DNA of 18,408 bases from an uncultured Paenibacillaceae bacterium (GTDB lineage Bacteria > Bacillota > Bacilli > Aneurinibacillales > Aneurinibacillaceae): the NCBI GenBank assembly GCA_937874515.1, contig CALNBV010000141.1:1-18408 (forward strand), written 5' to 3'. The notes below the pieces were generated by a model, which ran no database searches, was not told where the DNA came from, and saw only the letters and a program-made list of their open reading frames with translations. Positions 1-8,957 of the stretch are shown in pieces (within the stretch, counting starts at the first letter, position 1; each line of letters opens with the position of its first letter). Made by a program: the position numbers and the translations under genes.

Positions 1-861
1 GCCCAATAATGGGATTATGATTGACTTTATCTTACATTCAAGTATGCCTTGTGTTCCTGCTGCCTTAAAATCCCGAACTGCTCTTGTTGCTTTAAGACTA
101 TCATCTGTTACTTTTGACAAGGGTATGGTATTATCCATAGCTGCCTTCGCTTCCGCTGTCAATTGATCAAACTGATTACCAAAATTATTGGCAGTATTAA
201 TCAAATCATTTTCAGTAGGGTCAAGCAAGCCACGAATAAACTTTGAATGTTCTGCCATAATTCTATTCCAGAAAACTTCCTGTTCCAGAGCTTCCTTTTC
301 GATATTGATCGTTTCTCTTTTTTGAAGTCGTTGAATAATTCTTAAATAAAGCTTGGCTTCCCGCATGATGTGATCGATCAATAATGGATAATTTACTGTA
401 AACATTTTGCAAGCTAAAACATTTGATAAGATTGTAGATTTAAACTGTATTAACCCGCTAATTAAACCCATAGACTTTTGATTTATTTGAAATACACTTT
501 GCTCAAGCATTGGGTTGACTTCTTTTAAACCTCCACCCATTAATCCGGCTTCAGCTTGCGTTATTTCAATGGGGATTCGTATTCCTGTAAAGTATGTCGA
601 AGCTCTTTCCGCTTCAAGGGTGTAAGGAGTTATTACCTCACCTGATTGAAGTACACCAGGGCTTACAACGCCATTAGAAAGGGAAACAACATCTCCTAAA
701 AGTCTGTCAAACTCTCTTCTAAAATCGTCTGCCTGTTGACTAAAGTTAGTATCCCTGGGCGTAAAACCTATTTCGAGAAAAAATGAGTGTTCTTTCATAA
801 TTCTTGCGAAAAAAAGGTGTGTTTCTAATGACTGACGAATGAAATTTAAACTTGAGAGCAA
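1..861 (-). CDS. DUF2935 family protein (3' end beyond window)
   Basis: The reading frame is open from a TTG at 861 to the window edge (287 codons), so the C-terminus is missing. The TTG sits 9 nt after a perfect AGGAGG (871-876), and an in-frame TAA just upstream excludes a longer start. The protein has two similar helical halves. Near residues 8-26 it reads LETHLFFARIMKEHSFFLE, and in the second half LEQEVFWNRIMAEHSKFI. The repeated E-x3-F-x2-I-M-x-E-H pattern is the hallmark of DUF2935, a Bacillota family with a ferritin-like helical bundle whose Glu/His residues are thought to bind metal. There is no signal peptide, so it is probably cytosolic. Family membership is confident from the duplicated motif. 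The biological role is unknown. The gene stands alone after the yhaN terminator. Confidence 0.85.
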   Translation of the reverse strand, partial: MLSSLNFIRQSLETHLFFARIMKEHSFFLEIGFTPRDTNFSQQADDFRREFDRLLGDVVSLSNGVVSPGVLQSGEVITPYTLEAERASTYFTGIRIPIEITQAEAGLMGGGLKEVNPMLEQSVFQINQKSMGLISGLIQFKSTILSNVLACKMFTVNYPLLIDHIMREAKLYLRIIQRLQKRETINIEKEALEQEVFWNRIMAEHSKFIRGLLDPTENDLINTANNFGNQFDQLTAEAKAAMDNTIPLSKVTDDSLKATRAVRDFKAAGTQGILECKIKSIIIPLLG

Positions 862-944
862 AGTATATTACCTCCTCGTAAAAATAGTCATACTCTAAAT
901 ACCTTTATGCGGATAAGTTGAAATTTATAATTTTTATCTGCAAG

Positions 945-973
945 AAAAAAGAACATGCTAAAATAGCACGTTC
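945..973 (-). terminator. intrinsic terminator of yhaO-yhaN
   Basis: On the minus strand a 10-bp stem (964-973 with 951-960, one G-U pair, 3-nt loop) is followed by six Ts (950-945). The stem includes the last four codons and the stop codon of yhaN, so the terminator is built into the coding sequence. Confidence 0.8.
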
Positions 974-3900
974 TCTTTGTAATCACCAATAGGATTGCCG
1001 ATTTGAATTAACTTGCTTCCTTCAATCTCCTCTAGTAGGATCTTGGAAACATAGGGATGACACGTAAAGAAAAGAATCTGATGATACTTGGAAATTTCCC
1101 GTAACGCTTCTACGGTTTTGCGTAGGCGCCCCAGGTCGAAATTCACGAGAATATCATCCATCACCAGAGGAAGGGATACCTGACGAGAAAATTCCCGGGC
1201 TAAGGCAAAACGCATGGAAAGGTATAGCTGTTCCCGGGTTCCCCTGCTTAAATAGCCTGGCTCAATTTGTTCCCCCTTTTCCCCCTCTACATAGAGGGTT
1301 TCACTGCCAATAGGAGCTACAATACGAGCATAGCTTCCTCCTGTAATTTTACTAAAATAGTGGGATGCCTCTCGTAAAACCCCTGGTTGCCGTTCACGTT
1401 CATATTTTTCCCGGGATTCTTTTAACAGGTGGCGGCAAATGGCATACACTCCCCATTTTTTTGCTTCCCGTTTTAACTCTGTTAATGTTTCTTCCTTCTC
1501 CTGCAATAAGCGAGACAGGGTACCTTCCTGTTCCAGGCGGATAATTTGCTCCCGTACCTGCCCTTTTCTCTCTCGCCACTGGTTTAATTGATGTTGCAAT
1601 GCATTCCCTTTTTCTATCACTTTCTGTAATTCTTCTTCTATTGTAAAGGAATCATAGGTTTGCAAAGAGGTTTCCAGGGCATCTTTCTTTTCTTCTGTTC
1701 CCGTTAAAACAAGGAGTTCGCTTTCCCTGCGCTGTATTTCATTTTGCAGTTGGGCCCGCTGGCGATGGATTCCCCCTTTTCGGCGAAACTCTTCTTCCTC
1801 AGCTACCCCTCCACGACCATACAATTCCTTTTCCTGTTGTTCATAGGAATCGTAGGTTAAGAGCACTTCTGCCAGTTCTTCCTCAAGGGTATTCAATTCT
1901 TTCTCCCATTGATTCCATTGATAGAACTTCTCTTCTTCTTCTTCCATTTTTTTATGCAACAAATAAAAGGAAGTTAGGGGCTCTTCTAAGGAGAATCCTT
2001 GAACCGTTGCTTTATTAAAGAGGCTTTCTACCTGTTGGGAGAAGGTAGAAATAAACTGTTGATCCCCTTTATATTCTTCCCTCGCCTGACATAAATGGGA
2101 ATAAAGATCCCTGCCCCTCTCCACCAGACGAAAGAAATCCATTACCCCTTCTGGACTTAAAGAAGATTCTAAGTTTCGTTGCAACAGCCATTCTTGCCAT
2201 TGCTGGGCTATCTTTGTTTCCCCTTTTCCCTCTTCTTCAAGGGAACGGTATTCTTCTTCTAAGAGAGATAACTGCTGACGATAATCCTTTATTCTCTCTT
2301 TCAAACGAAGAATTCCCTCACGTTCCCTCCTCATTTCCCTGGTTTTTTCTTCTACCCGAGAAATGGATGAAAGAGAAAAGGATGAAAGGCCTACTTTTTT
2401 TCCCTGTTCCTGCAATTGCTTATGAAGTTGATCCTGTTCACGGCGGTTATCGTCCAATTGAAGTTGTAACTCACGCAATTTACTAATCCATTTTCCTTGT
2501 TCAACTTGAGGGGCTTCTCCCCTCTCTGATTTGTTTTGCTTAATGAGAAGAAATACAAAAAACATGGTGAAAGCACCAGTGAGCAGTCCTAACCAGAAAT
2601 TCTGGAATCCAATAATAATAGATACAATCACCCCAAAAATGAACACAAGAAAGATCATCTGGCGCATACTTTTCTCTTTAACCGGGCGTTCTTTTCCCCG
2701 TTCTTCTATATCTTTTATCCGCTCCAAAAGGTGTGCTTCTTCCCGCTGCACCCCCTCAATGGTATGGCGAATCCTCTCAATCTCTTTTAAAGCAGCTTCC
2801 CTTATGGGAATTTCCTTTTCTAATTGTGCCAGGGAAGAAAAAGAGACTTCCTTTTCCAGGCTGGCCTGTAAGGCCTTTTGTTTTTGCCATTCCTTTTTCA
2901 ACCGTTCCCGCTGGCTTTCTACCCTCAGTTGCTCATTTCCTTCTTCCTGGATTCCATTGCGAAAGAAACGTACCTGTTCCCTTTGTCCTAGAGAAATGTC
3001 CATTGCAAGTAAATCTTCAGGTTGCCAGGAGCCCCCTAATTGCCTTAACTGCAACTCCACAGCTTCCTCATATTGTTGAATAAGAACTCGATTTCCAGAC
3101 AGCCTTTCCTGGCATTCCTTCACTCTCCCTACCTTTCGTAGCAGGTTTTCCAGGGCATGCTTTTCCCTAAGGAGTGCTAGATTTCTCTCTATCCTCTTCA
3201 TCTCTGCCTGCAACTGGGTTCTTTTCTCTTTCTTCTGCTTAAGCAATACCTCCAGCCTTCGTTTTTCTAAGAGAATTTGATCCAGGCGTTCCAGCCCTTC
3301 TGTGGGAAACTCGCCAGGGTCTGGAAGATTGTTTAGACGAAAACGAAGTTCCCATAATGCTTCCCAGCTTTCTCTTCCTTTTCCCATGATGTCTAATTCA
3401 TGGCGTTTTCGGCGCAACCCTTCTGATTCCTGTTCCCCCTGCACCATGGTTTTCTCAATTTCCTGCTCTTCAGCAAGAAGCTGGTTGTACTGGGATGATT
3501 GTTGTTGCAAACGGGAGATTTCCTTTTCCAACTCTTTTAGTTTTGCAGAATGCTGATTAATTAAAGGAGTGCTAGCCCGGGGTTTAAAAAGAGCGTTCAT
3601 GGCTCCATCTAGTTTCCTGTCCACTTCCATCACAGGAATTCCCGTCCCCATCCCTGCACTATAAATGTAACTATTAATTTCTTCGTTTTCGAGAAAATCC
3701 ATCTGCTGTAATTCCGTTAAACTAAAAGCAAAAATCTGCTTAAATAGAACAGGGGAAATGCCTCCAATCAAGCGTTGTAAAAAGGACTCCCCTTCCTGGG
3801 TGCCATCAGGGAGAAATACAGTGACTTGCCCCCCACTTTTCCCTGTTACTCTATTTCTTACAATCCGATACTCTTGTCCCTGATCATCTACGAGAGTTAA

Positions 3901-4125
3901 CGTGCCTCCATAGGGCCCTCCCGAAAAGGGTTCATACCGTTCATACTTTGACCCTTTTCCCTTGCCTGTGGGAAAGCCTAGCAAAATCGCCCGAATAAAA
4001 GCCATTATGGTGCTTTTTCCTGCTTCATTACGCCCTTCAAAAATAGTTAATCCATTGGCCAATTCACCAGGGTCAAAATCATGTAGGGAACCAAATCCAT
4101 TAATTACAATCCTTTTAATTCTCAT
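958..4125 (-). CDS. yhaN: YhaN: SbcC/Rad50-like AAA ATPase with central membrane hairpin
   Basis: 1055 residues from ATG 4125, which has GGAGG 9 nt upstream. The frame runs 20 codons further upstream, but only this start begins at the family N-terminus MRIKRIVINGFGSL. Walker A GRNEAGKST is at 31-39. Long Gln/Glu/Lys-rich coiled coils span about 190-480 and 540-900. The ABC signature (YLSRGTREQL) is at about 958-967 and Walker B (LPLVMDDILVNFD) at about 985-997. Halfway through, at about 490-528, two hydrophobic segments form a membrane hairpin, and no CxxC zinc hook is visible. The start overlaps the yhaO stop as ATGA, indicating translational coupling. YhaN is expected to be the ATPase partner of the YhaO nuclease in DNA end processing or repair, here tethered to the membrane. 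It is somewhat longer than the Bacillus subtilis protein as I recall it (about 960 residues). Confidence 0.9.
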   Translation of the reverse strand: MRIKRIVINGFGSLHDFDPGELANGLTIFEGRNEAGKSTIMAFIRAILLGFPTGKGKGSKYERYEPFSGGPYGGTLTLVDDQGQEYRIVRNRVTGKSGGQVTVFLPDGTQEGESFLQRLIGGISPVLFKQIFAFSLTELQQMDFLENEEINSYIYSAGMGTGIPVMEVDRKLDGAMNALFKPRASTPLINQHSAKLKELEKEISRLQQQSSQYNQLLAEEQEIEKTMVQGEQESEGLRRKRHELDIMGKGRESWEALWELRFRLNNLPDPGEFPTEGLERLDQILLEKRRLEVLLKQKKEKRTQLQAEMKRIERNLALLREKHALENLLRKVGRVKECQERLSGNRVLIQQYEEAVELQLRQLGGSWQPEDLLAMDISLGQREQVRFFRNGIQEEGNEQLRVESQRERLKKEWQKQKALQASLEKEVSFSSLAQLEKEIPIREAALKEIERIRHTIEGVQREEAHLLERIKDIEERGKERPVKEKSMRQMIFLVFIFGVIVSIIIGFQNFWLGLLTGAFTMFFVFLLIKQNKSERGEAPQVEQGKWISKLRELQLQLDDNRREQDQLHKQLQEQGKKVGLSSFSLSSISRVEEKTREMRREREGILRLKERIKDYRQQLSLLEEEYRSLEEEGKGETKIAQQWQEWLLQRNLESSLSPEGVMDFFRLVERGRDLYSHLCQAREEYKGDQQFISTFSQQVESLFNKATVQGFSLEEPLTSFYLLHKKMEEEEEKFYQWNQWEKELNTLEEELAEVLLTYDSYEQQEKELYGRGGVAEEEEFRRKGGIHRQRAQLQNEIQRRESELLVLTGTEEKKDALETSLQTYDSFTIEEELQKVIEKGNALQHQLNQWRERKGQVREQIIRLEQEGTLSRLLQEKEETLTELKREAKKWGVYAICRHLLKESREKYERERQPGVLREASHYFSKITGGSYARIVAPIGSETLYVEGEKGEQIEPGYLSRGTREQLYLSMRFALAREFSRQVSLPLVMDDILVNFDLGRLRKTVEALREISKYHQILFFTCHPYVSKILLEEIEGSKLIQIGNPIGDYKENVLF

Positions 4126-5396
4126 TTTCCATCCTCCCCGGACACAAGCAAATCCAATCCCAGGGTTTCTGCTTCCTCGATCCACTCAAGAATTTCTTCA
4201 TCAGAAAGAGTACGAAAATAGACCCTCAGCAAGTAATGGTCTAAGAGAGGAGTTAATACGTCTTTGCGTACCCTATGGACTTTTTCCATGTTTCGGTATT
4301 CCTGAGATAACTGATAGAAATCTCCCGGTAATGTTTCTTCTTCTGCTAACTGTTCCAATTGGATTAAAGGCCTAGTGCCAACTGCAAAAGAATCAATCCA
4401 AACAAAATCATCCCGTTCTTCTTCCTGGCGGCGAAGCATCTCCTGAATATCTGCCAGATTCTTTTCGTCATGGAAAAAGGGGTGTAAAGATGTTCTGCCT
4501 GTTAAATGAAAACGGACCAAAGCACCTCTTCCACCCGCCTGAATTCTCACTTCTTCTTTTTTTGCCTCTAGGAGATCTAATGACTCTTGAATCTGTTCAC
4601 AATCTGAGACATGTACTTCTTCCTGATACCAGCGGAGGCAATCCGTTGCACAGAAAGAGAGTTCCCTCACCTTCTTATCCTGTACCTTAACAAAATAACA
4701 ACCTCGCTCACTGGTTTCTTTTACATTTCGCCCCTGAATATTGCCAGGATAAAGGATAACCGGTTCCTCATTATGTATAATATTCTTTTGGTGAATATGT
4801 CCTAAAGCCCAGTAATCAAATCCCTGGTGTATCAACTCAGCCCTGGCAACAGGAGCATAATTATCATGAGCAGAATTTCCGTCTACGTTAGTATGAAGAA
4901 GGCCAATGGCAAAAAAATCCCCCTCTTCCCGTTTAAAAGCTGGGAGATAACTTTCTTTCACCTGACTCCTGGGATAACTCACCCCGTAAATCCTTGCCAA
5001 CTCTTTCCCATCCCTTTCATACCCATAAGAAGCAACTTGTCCCGGGGGGAAAACATGGGTATTAACGGGGAGGGATAAACTCAATTCCTTCCGATCAAGG
5101 GGATCATGGTTCCCATGAACTAAATAAACCTGGATTCCGTGGCGAGCCAGTTTCTCAAGTCCTTCTCTAAAATAAATCTGCGCCCGCAGACTACGGTCTG
5201 AGGCATCATATATATCCCCTGCCAGGAGGAGAAAATCAACATTTCGTTCTATACATAATTGAATTAAGTTTTCATAGGCAACAAAAGTAGAATGCAGTAC
5301 CCTCTCTCGTAACTTCTGCGGGAGGGATCCCATTCCTGTAAAAGGGGTATCTAAATGCAAATCCGCTGCATGGATAAACGAAAAGGATTGACTCAA
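4122..5396 (-). CDS. yhaO: YhaO: SbcD/Mre11-like metallophosphoesterase
   Basis: Calcineurin-like DNA nuclease, partner of YhaN. The motifs occur in the expected order: FIHAADLHLD (Asp12, His14), LLLAGDIYD, VHGNHD and YWALGHIHQ, the metal-binding core of Mre11/SbcD. The open frame begins at 5471. I prefer TTG 5396 (424 residues, MSQSFSFIHAADLHL) because a TATAAT lies at 5433-5428, placing the transcript start near 5421, and AAGGTGGGG precedes the TTG. An ATG at 5429 overlaps that -10 box and has a poor ribosome site. The C-terminal third is the acidic helical region typical of YhaO, which contacts the ATPase. The stop overlaps the yhaN start by 4 nt. Function is inferred from the family; the exact start is moderately certain. 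Confidence 0.88.
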   Translation of the reverse strand: MSQSFSFIHAADLHLDTPFTGMGSLPQKLRERVLHSTFVAYENLIQLCIERNVDFLLLAGDIYDASDRSLRAQIYFREGLEKLARHGIQVYLVHGNHDPLDRKELSLSLPVNTHVFPPGQVASYGYERDGKELARIYGVSYPRSQVKESYLPAFKREEGDFFAIGLLHTNVDGNSAHDNYAPVARAELIHQGFDYWALGHIHQKNIIHNEEPVILYPGNIQGRNVKETSERGCYFVKVQDKKVRELSFCATDCLRWYQEEVHVSDCEQIQESLDLLEAKKEEVRIQAGGRGALVRFHLTGRTSLHPFFHDEKNLADIQEMLRRQEEERDDFVWIDSFAVGTRPLIQLEQLAEEETLPGDFYQLSQEYRNMEKVHRVRKDVLTPLLDHYLLRVYFRTLSDEEILEWIEEAETLGLDLLVSGEDGK

Positions 5397-5427
5397 TCCC
5401 TTACCCCACCTTTCCTTTTTTGCCTTC

Positions 5428-5436
5428 ATTATAGCA
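5428..5436 (-). promoter_or_regulatory. extended -10 promoter for yhaO-yhaN
   Basis: TGCTATAAT on the minus strand is a perfect extended -10 element. It lies in the 61-bp gap between the phosphodiesterase stop and the yhaO TTG. No good -35 is visible, as is common for extended -10 promoters. It would give a leader of about 25 nt with a ribosome site, supporting the TTG start. Confidence 0.6.
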
Positions 5437-5457
5437 AATTTCACCAAAAGGAGGGGT

Positions 5458-6924
5458 TTAGAAGCCATCAAATAATTGCAGAATGTAATTTTTCACATCC
5501 ACCAGACGGGGGGGATTTTTTATTGCTTCATTTGTGCCAGTAATAATCAGGGGAATGGAAGAATCATATTTATGCAAGGATCCATGACTTCCTCCATTGT
5601 TATGTTTGGGATAGAAGCGGCTTTTAAATTCATACCGGGGACGTGCTGTGACTACAATCAGAGGAATACCCTGGGAATAGAGAGCACCATAAATCCTAGA
5701 CAGCACATCTGGATAATCTCCATATTCAATAAACCATTGCTGAATATAGAGATCCAGGAAAGCGTAGTCGCCATTCAAGGTCCAGGATACCCCGTAAACA
5801 TCTGTTAATTGGCCACCAGGATGATAAAAAAGTTCCCTGCCAGATCCCCCTTCTCTTACCCGAACCCCACTTTCTTCTTTCCAGGCAATAATATCGATAC
5901 GGGAATCAGCAGCCAATTTATCGATAAGCTGTTTTTCTATTTCCGGTTTTAAAGGGTACACATAAGCGGAACGTTCATTATTGCAAACGACCACATCATG
6001 ATGATTAGGCTGCTCTCCTAATTCAACCATGGAAAAGGAATGGAGAAGCACATCTAAATCAATATTAAATTCTCTCCTGCTTTTTCCAATGCGGGTTTGT
6101 CCATGGTCACTAATCACAATAAATACACATTCCTCAATGGCTTCATCCCAGGAAGAAAACGTGTTTAAAATCTCCTGAAGATGATGATCAACCTTTATTA
6201 ATGCCGCTTCTGCATGGGCCGGATTTTTTCTATGTACTTCATGGTCATTATCAGGCAGATAACACAGGATGAAATCCGGTTGGTCACCAGATTGAATTAA
6301 CAGCCTGGTCACATGAACAGCATACTCATCGTTAATGCCATACATTTTAGTGGCTCGTTGTAAATGGGCAGGAATTTGTTGGTTTAAATCCGTATCTAGC
6401 AACGCCCCTAAGGTTAGCACCTCAGGACCAGAGATATCCTCATAGGACTGAAACCGGGTAGCTACTTGAAGCAGGAAGGGCAGTTTTACCCTGTGTTTTT
6501 TATGGCCCCGGTGAATAATAGCATTAATAGAGGCTGAGGTCTTCCCCCGATCAGCAAGCTCTTCAAAAAGAGTGGTCACTTCCTTGCTTAAATGGACTTC
6601 ATTTAAATTTGTAATAACATTTCTTGCACATTTTCCAATGCCTAGCTTCCATACAGTACTCAATCCATTAATATAATTAATGATTTCTTTTTTCTCCGGG
6701 TCATACCAAACAAGACCCGGGACTTTATGGCGGTCAGGATAAACCCCTGTCAACAACGAACTATCCACAGACGCGGTCATTGTAGGAAAAACCGTCACAC
6801 AATCAGGCCAGAATTTCCCACGTTCAATCAGAAAATTCAGGGCGGGGACGGTTCGGTGTCTCCTGCAATCATCCAATATTTCAGGCATAAGAGAATCCAC
6901 AAGAAATAAAATTACTTTTTTCAT
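5458..6924 (-). CDS. NPP/alkaline-phosphatase superfamily phosphodiesterase
   Basis: 488 residues; the ATG at 6924 follows AGGAAGGA. The metal and nucleophile pattern of type I phosphodiesterases/nucleotide pyrophosphatases is present: Asp10 in the first strand (ILFLVDS), FPTMT with Thr50 as likely nucleophile, the following LLTGVYPDRHKVPG, LPDNDHEVH (Asp227, His231), ISDHGQT (Asp273, His274), and a C-terminal GGSHGSLH (His447/His451). No signal peptide or membrane segment is seen, so a cytoplasmic enzyme acting on a phosphodiester or phosphomonoester is likely. It lies 16 bp after the EEP hydrolase gene and is probably co-transcribed with it. The substrate cannot be read from sequence. Nucleotides, phospholipid head groups or sugar phosphates are possible, and the nearby glycolipid-type glycosyltransferase makes lipids worth testing. 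Confidence 0.85.
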   Translation of the reverse strand: MKKVILFLVDSLMPEILDDCRRHRTVPALNFLIERGKFWPDCVTVFPTMTASVDSSLLTGVYPDRHKVPGLVWYDPEKKEIINYINGLSTVWKLGIGKCARNVITNLNEVHLSKEVTTLFEELADRGKTSASINAIIHRGHKKHRVKLPFLLQVATRFQSYEDISGPEVLTLGALLDTDLNQQIPAHLQRATKMYGINDEYAVHVTRLLIQSGDQPDFILCYLPDNDHEVHRKNPAHAEAALIKVDHHLQEILNTFSSWDEAIEECVFIVISDHGQTRIGKSRREFNIDLDVLLHSFSMVELGEQPNHHDVVVCNNERSAYVYPLKPEIEKQLIDKLAADSRIDIIAWKEESGVRVREGGSGRELFYHPGGQLTDVYGVSWTLNGDYAFLDLYIQQWFIEYGDYPDVLSRIYGALYSQGIPLIVVTARPRYEFKSRFYPKHNNGGSHGSLHKYDSSIPLIITGTNEAIKNPPRLVDVKNYILQLFDGF

Positions 6925-6940
6925 TGGTATCTAATCCTTC

Positions 6941-7675
6941 CTAGAAAAGATGATTTTTCAATCGAAGGGTTGCTTTTAAAGGCAAATGATCAGATGCATC
7001 AGGGACATGTGCCACAATTTCTACGGAAGAAATGTGGATGTGTTCATTGACAAAAATATAATCCAACTGTGATCTTGGTTTCTTTGAAGGATAGGTATAG
7101 ATTGGTCCTACTAAGGCCATATGGCAAGCATCCTGTAAATGTTGGGTAATTTTGTGCCAGGCTTTTGTCCCTGGTTTCATATTCCAATCCCCCATAATAA
7201 TCACAGGTTTGCTTTCATCCTTAATTTTGTCGGTAATAAAATCAATTTGTTTATGGCGAACAAAAGGATTCAGGCTTAAGTGGGTCACAAACACTTTTAG
7301 GGCATTTCCTTGAAATTGGGTATCTATTTCTAATAAAGACCTTCCTTCCAACCCCTTTGGATAAAAAAGGTGGTTTATCTGTGATTCAATGGGAAACTTA
7401 CTTAAAAAACCATTTCCGTATTGCCTTACCTCCATGGAACCCTTTATAGTAAAGGTAAGAGCTGGTCCGTATGCATGATGCAAGTTTAACTCCTTAGCGA
7501 TCCAGGCAATTTGGTCTTCGAAATTGCTTCTTTTCGAAAAGAAACGGTCCACCTCATTTAGACTGATATAATCTGCCCCACTGTGTTCAATGACGGAAAC
7601 AATTCTCTTTAGGTCCACTTTTCCATCCATGCCCTTGCCATGATGGATGTTAAAAGTCATCACTTTTATTTCCAT
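6941..7675 (-). CDS. endonuclease/exonuclease/phosphatase (EEP) family hydrolase
   Basis: 244 residues; ATG 7675 follows GGAGAGTGA. The active-site series of the DNase I-like fold is complete: MTFNIHHG (Asn9), SLNEVD (Glu41), THLS (His132), MGDWNMKPG (Asp163, Asn165), QLDYIFV (Asp205) and SDHLPL (Asp229, His230). Members cleave phosphodiester or phosphomonoester bonds in nucleic acids, inositides or sphingomyelin-type lipids with Mg2+. There is no signal peptide, so a secreted sphingomyelinase is unlikely. It is the first gene of a minus-strand unit with the phosphodiesterase 16 bp downstream, and is divergent from the glycosyltransferase at 7825. Family is certain; substrate is unknown. Confidence 0.85.
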   Translation of the reverse strand: MEIKVMTFNIHHGKGMDGKVDLKRIVSVIEHSGADYISLNEVDRFFSKRSNFEDQIAWIAKELNLHHAYGPALTFTIKGSMEVRQYGNGFLSKFPIESQINHLFYPKGLEGRSLLEIDTQFQGNALKVFVTHLSLNPFVRHKQIDFITDKIKDESKPVIIMGDWNMKPGTKAWHKITQHLQDACHMALVGPIYTYPSKKPRSQLDYIFVNEHIHISSVEIVAHVPDASDHLPLKATLRLKNHLF

Positions 7676-7824
7676 TGCTCACTCTCCACAGAAATGTAAT
7701 CAATTTATTTTGTGTATTTTGCGCTGGAAGTATATTCATCATTCATTGTTAATAATTAGTATTAGATTAGCTACATACAAACAATTCATTTAGTTAACCT
7801 TTAAAAAATAGGGAAGGAGTGAAT
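7676..7824. promoter_or_regulatory. divergent control region between EEP hydrolase and glycosyltransferase
   Basis: This AT-rich 149-bp gap must hold promoters for both directions. I see several TAAT/TATACT-like boxes but no pair with good spacing on either strand. A TTAACA occurs once on the minus strand near 7750. I could not find the repeated spacing expected of a PhoP box. Confidence 0.4.
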
Positions 7825-8952
7825 ATGATGGGATGTAAAGGAAAAAAGGAAATACTTATCTTTTACAGCAATTTTGGGGATGGGCACCTTCAGGCAGCAC
7901 GCGCCATTGAAGAAGTCATTCATTTACAACAGGCTCACTATAATACCATGGTCATTGATTTCATGGAATGCCTCCACCCTGTTATTTATCCAGTAAGCCG
8001 TCATATTTACATGCAGGGGGTAAAAAACTTTCCTTCGATTTATCGTTATATTTTTCATAAAACCCGCAAGAGTAACTTTTCCCGGATTCTAAAAACACTT
8101 CATATTTCAAGTATAAAGCGCATGATTAAATTATTAAAAGATATGGACCCTTCCGTTGTGGTTTGTACCTTCCCTCTGGCTGCAGCAACCATGTCCATGC
8201 TTAAATCCTATGGGCTCACAGATGTTCCCACGGTTACTGTCATTACGGACCATACCGACCACGGCATATGGACCTATTCTCATATTGATCAATATATTGT
8301 CGGTTCAGATCCTGTTCGTCAGTCCTTAAAAAAGTATGGGGTCCCGGATGGAAACATCGCTGTAACTGGCATCCCCATTCGCCCTGCCTTTAATCAACCC
8401 TATTCCCGGGATCATTTAAAAAGTAAATATAGCCTTGATCCAACATTGCCCACCATTCTCGTCGCAGGTGGCGGGTATGGACTTTTGGGTGAAGGGTTGT
8501 CAAGTTTGTTAACTTCAGATGCTTTGCCGCAAAAATTACAATTTATTTTTGTATGCGGGCATAATGAAAAACTGAAAAAGCAGCTAACAGAAACCCTGCA
8601 GCATTCAAAACATCACATTTTGATTACAGGTTATGTTGATTATATTCATGAATTAATGGGGGTTTCAGACCTCATGATTACCAAAGCTGGGGGATTGACC
8701 ATCGCAGAAGCACTGGCCATGGAATTACCTATGCTTTTTTATAAGCCTTTACCTGGCCACGAACAGGATAACGCACAGATTTTCATTCAAGCCGGTGTGG
8801 CCATGCAAGCAGACGATTTAATGGATTTAAAGGCTATGATGGAAAAAATATTACACAATCCTCATTTGCTTCAAGGGATGAAGGAAAAAACAAAACAATT
8901 TCACAGAAAACAATCAGCCTTCGATGCATTAGACATCATTATGCAGGCATAA
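7825..8952 (+). CDS. UgtP/MGDG-synthase-type glycosyltransferase (GT28)
   Basis: About 375 residues. GGAAGGAG (7812-7819) precedes ATG 7825 by 5 nt and ATG 7828 by 8 nt, so either could be used. A GTG at 7819 lies inside the ribosome site and is rejected. The N-terminal domain opens with ILIFYSNFGDGHLQAA, the glycine-rich acceptor-side motif of MGDG synthases and of Bacillus UgtP. The C-terminal donor domain contains TGIPIRPAF and, near residues 285-320, ITKAGGLTIAEALAMELP followed by PLPGHEQDNA, the nucleotide-sugar binding region. Such enzymes add glucose or galactose to diacylglycerol at the inner membrane face, making glycolipids and anchors for lipoteichoic acid. The product cannot be fixed from sequence. 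It is monocistronic with its own terminator. Confidence 0.88.
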   Translation: MMGCKGKKEILIFYSNFGDGHLQAARAIEEVIHLQQAHYNTMVIDFMECLHPVIYPVSRHIYMQGVKNFPSIYRYIFHKTRKSNFSRILKTLHISSIKRMIKLLKDMDPSVVVCTFPLAAATMSMLKSYGLTDVPTVTVITDHTDHGIWTYSHIDQYIVGSDPVRQSLKKYGVPDGNIAVTGIPIRPAFNQPYSRDHLKSKYSLDPTLPTILVAGGGYGLLGEGLSSLLTSDALPQKLQFIFVCGHNEKLKKQLTETLQHSKHHILITGYVDYIHELMGVSDLMITKAGGLTIAEALAMELPMLFYKPLPGHEQDNAQIFIQAGVAMQADDLMDLKAMMEKILHNPHLLQGMKEKTKQFHRKQSAFDALDIIMQA

Positions 8953-8957
8953 GTAAA

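Noticed and set aside
2214..3083. Several plus-strand open frames opposite yhaN
   Set aside because: They lack ribosome sites and are antisense to a long gene with intact ATPase motifs.
7676..7824. PhoP box
   Set aside because: Only a single TTAACA-like hexamer, without the repeated spacing needed.
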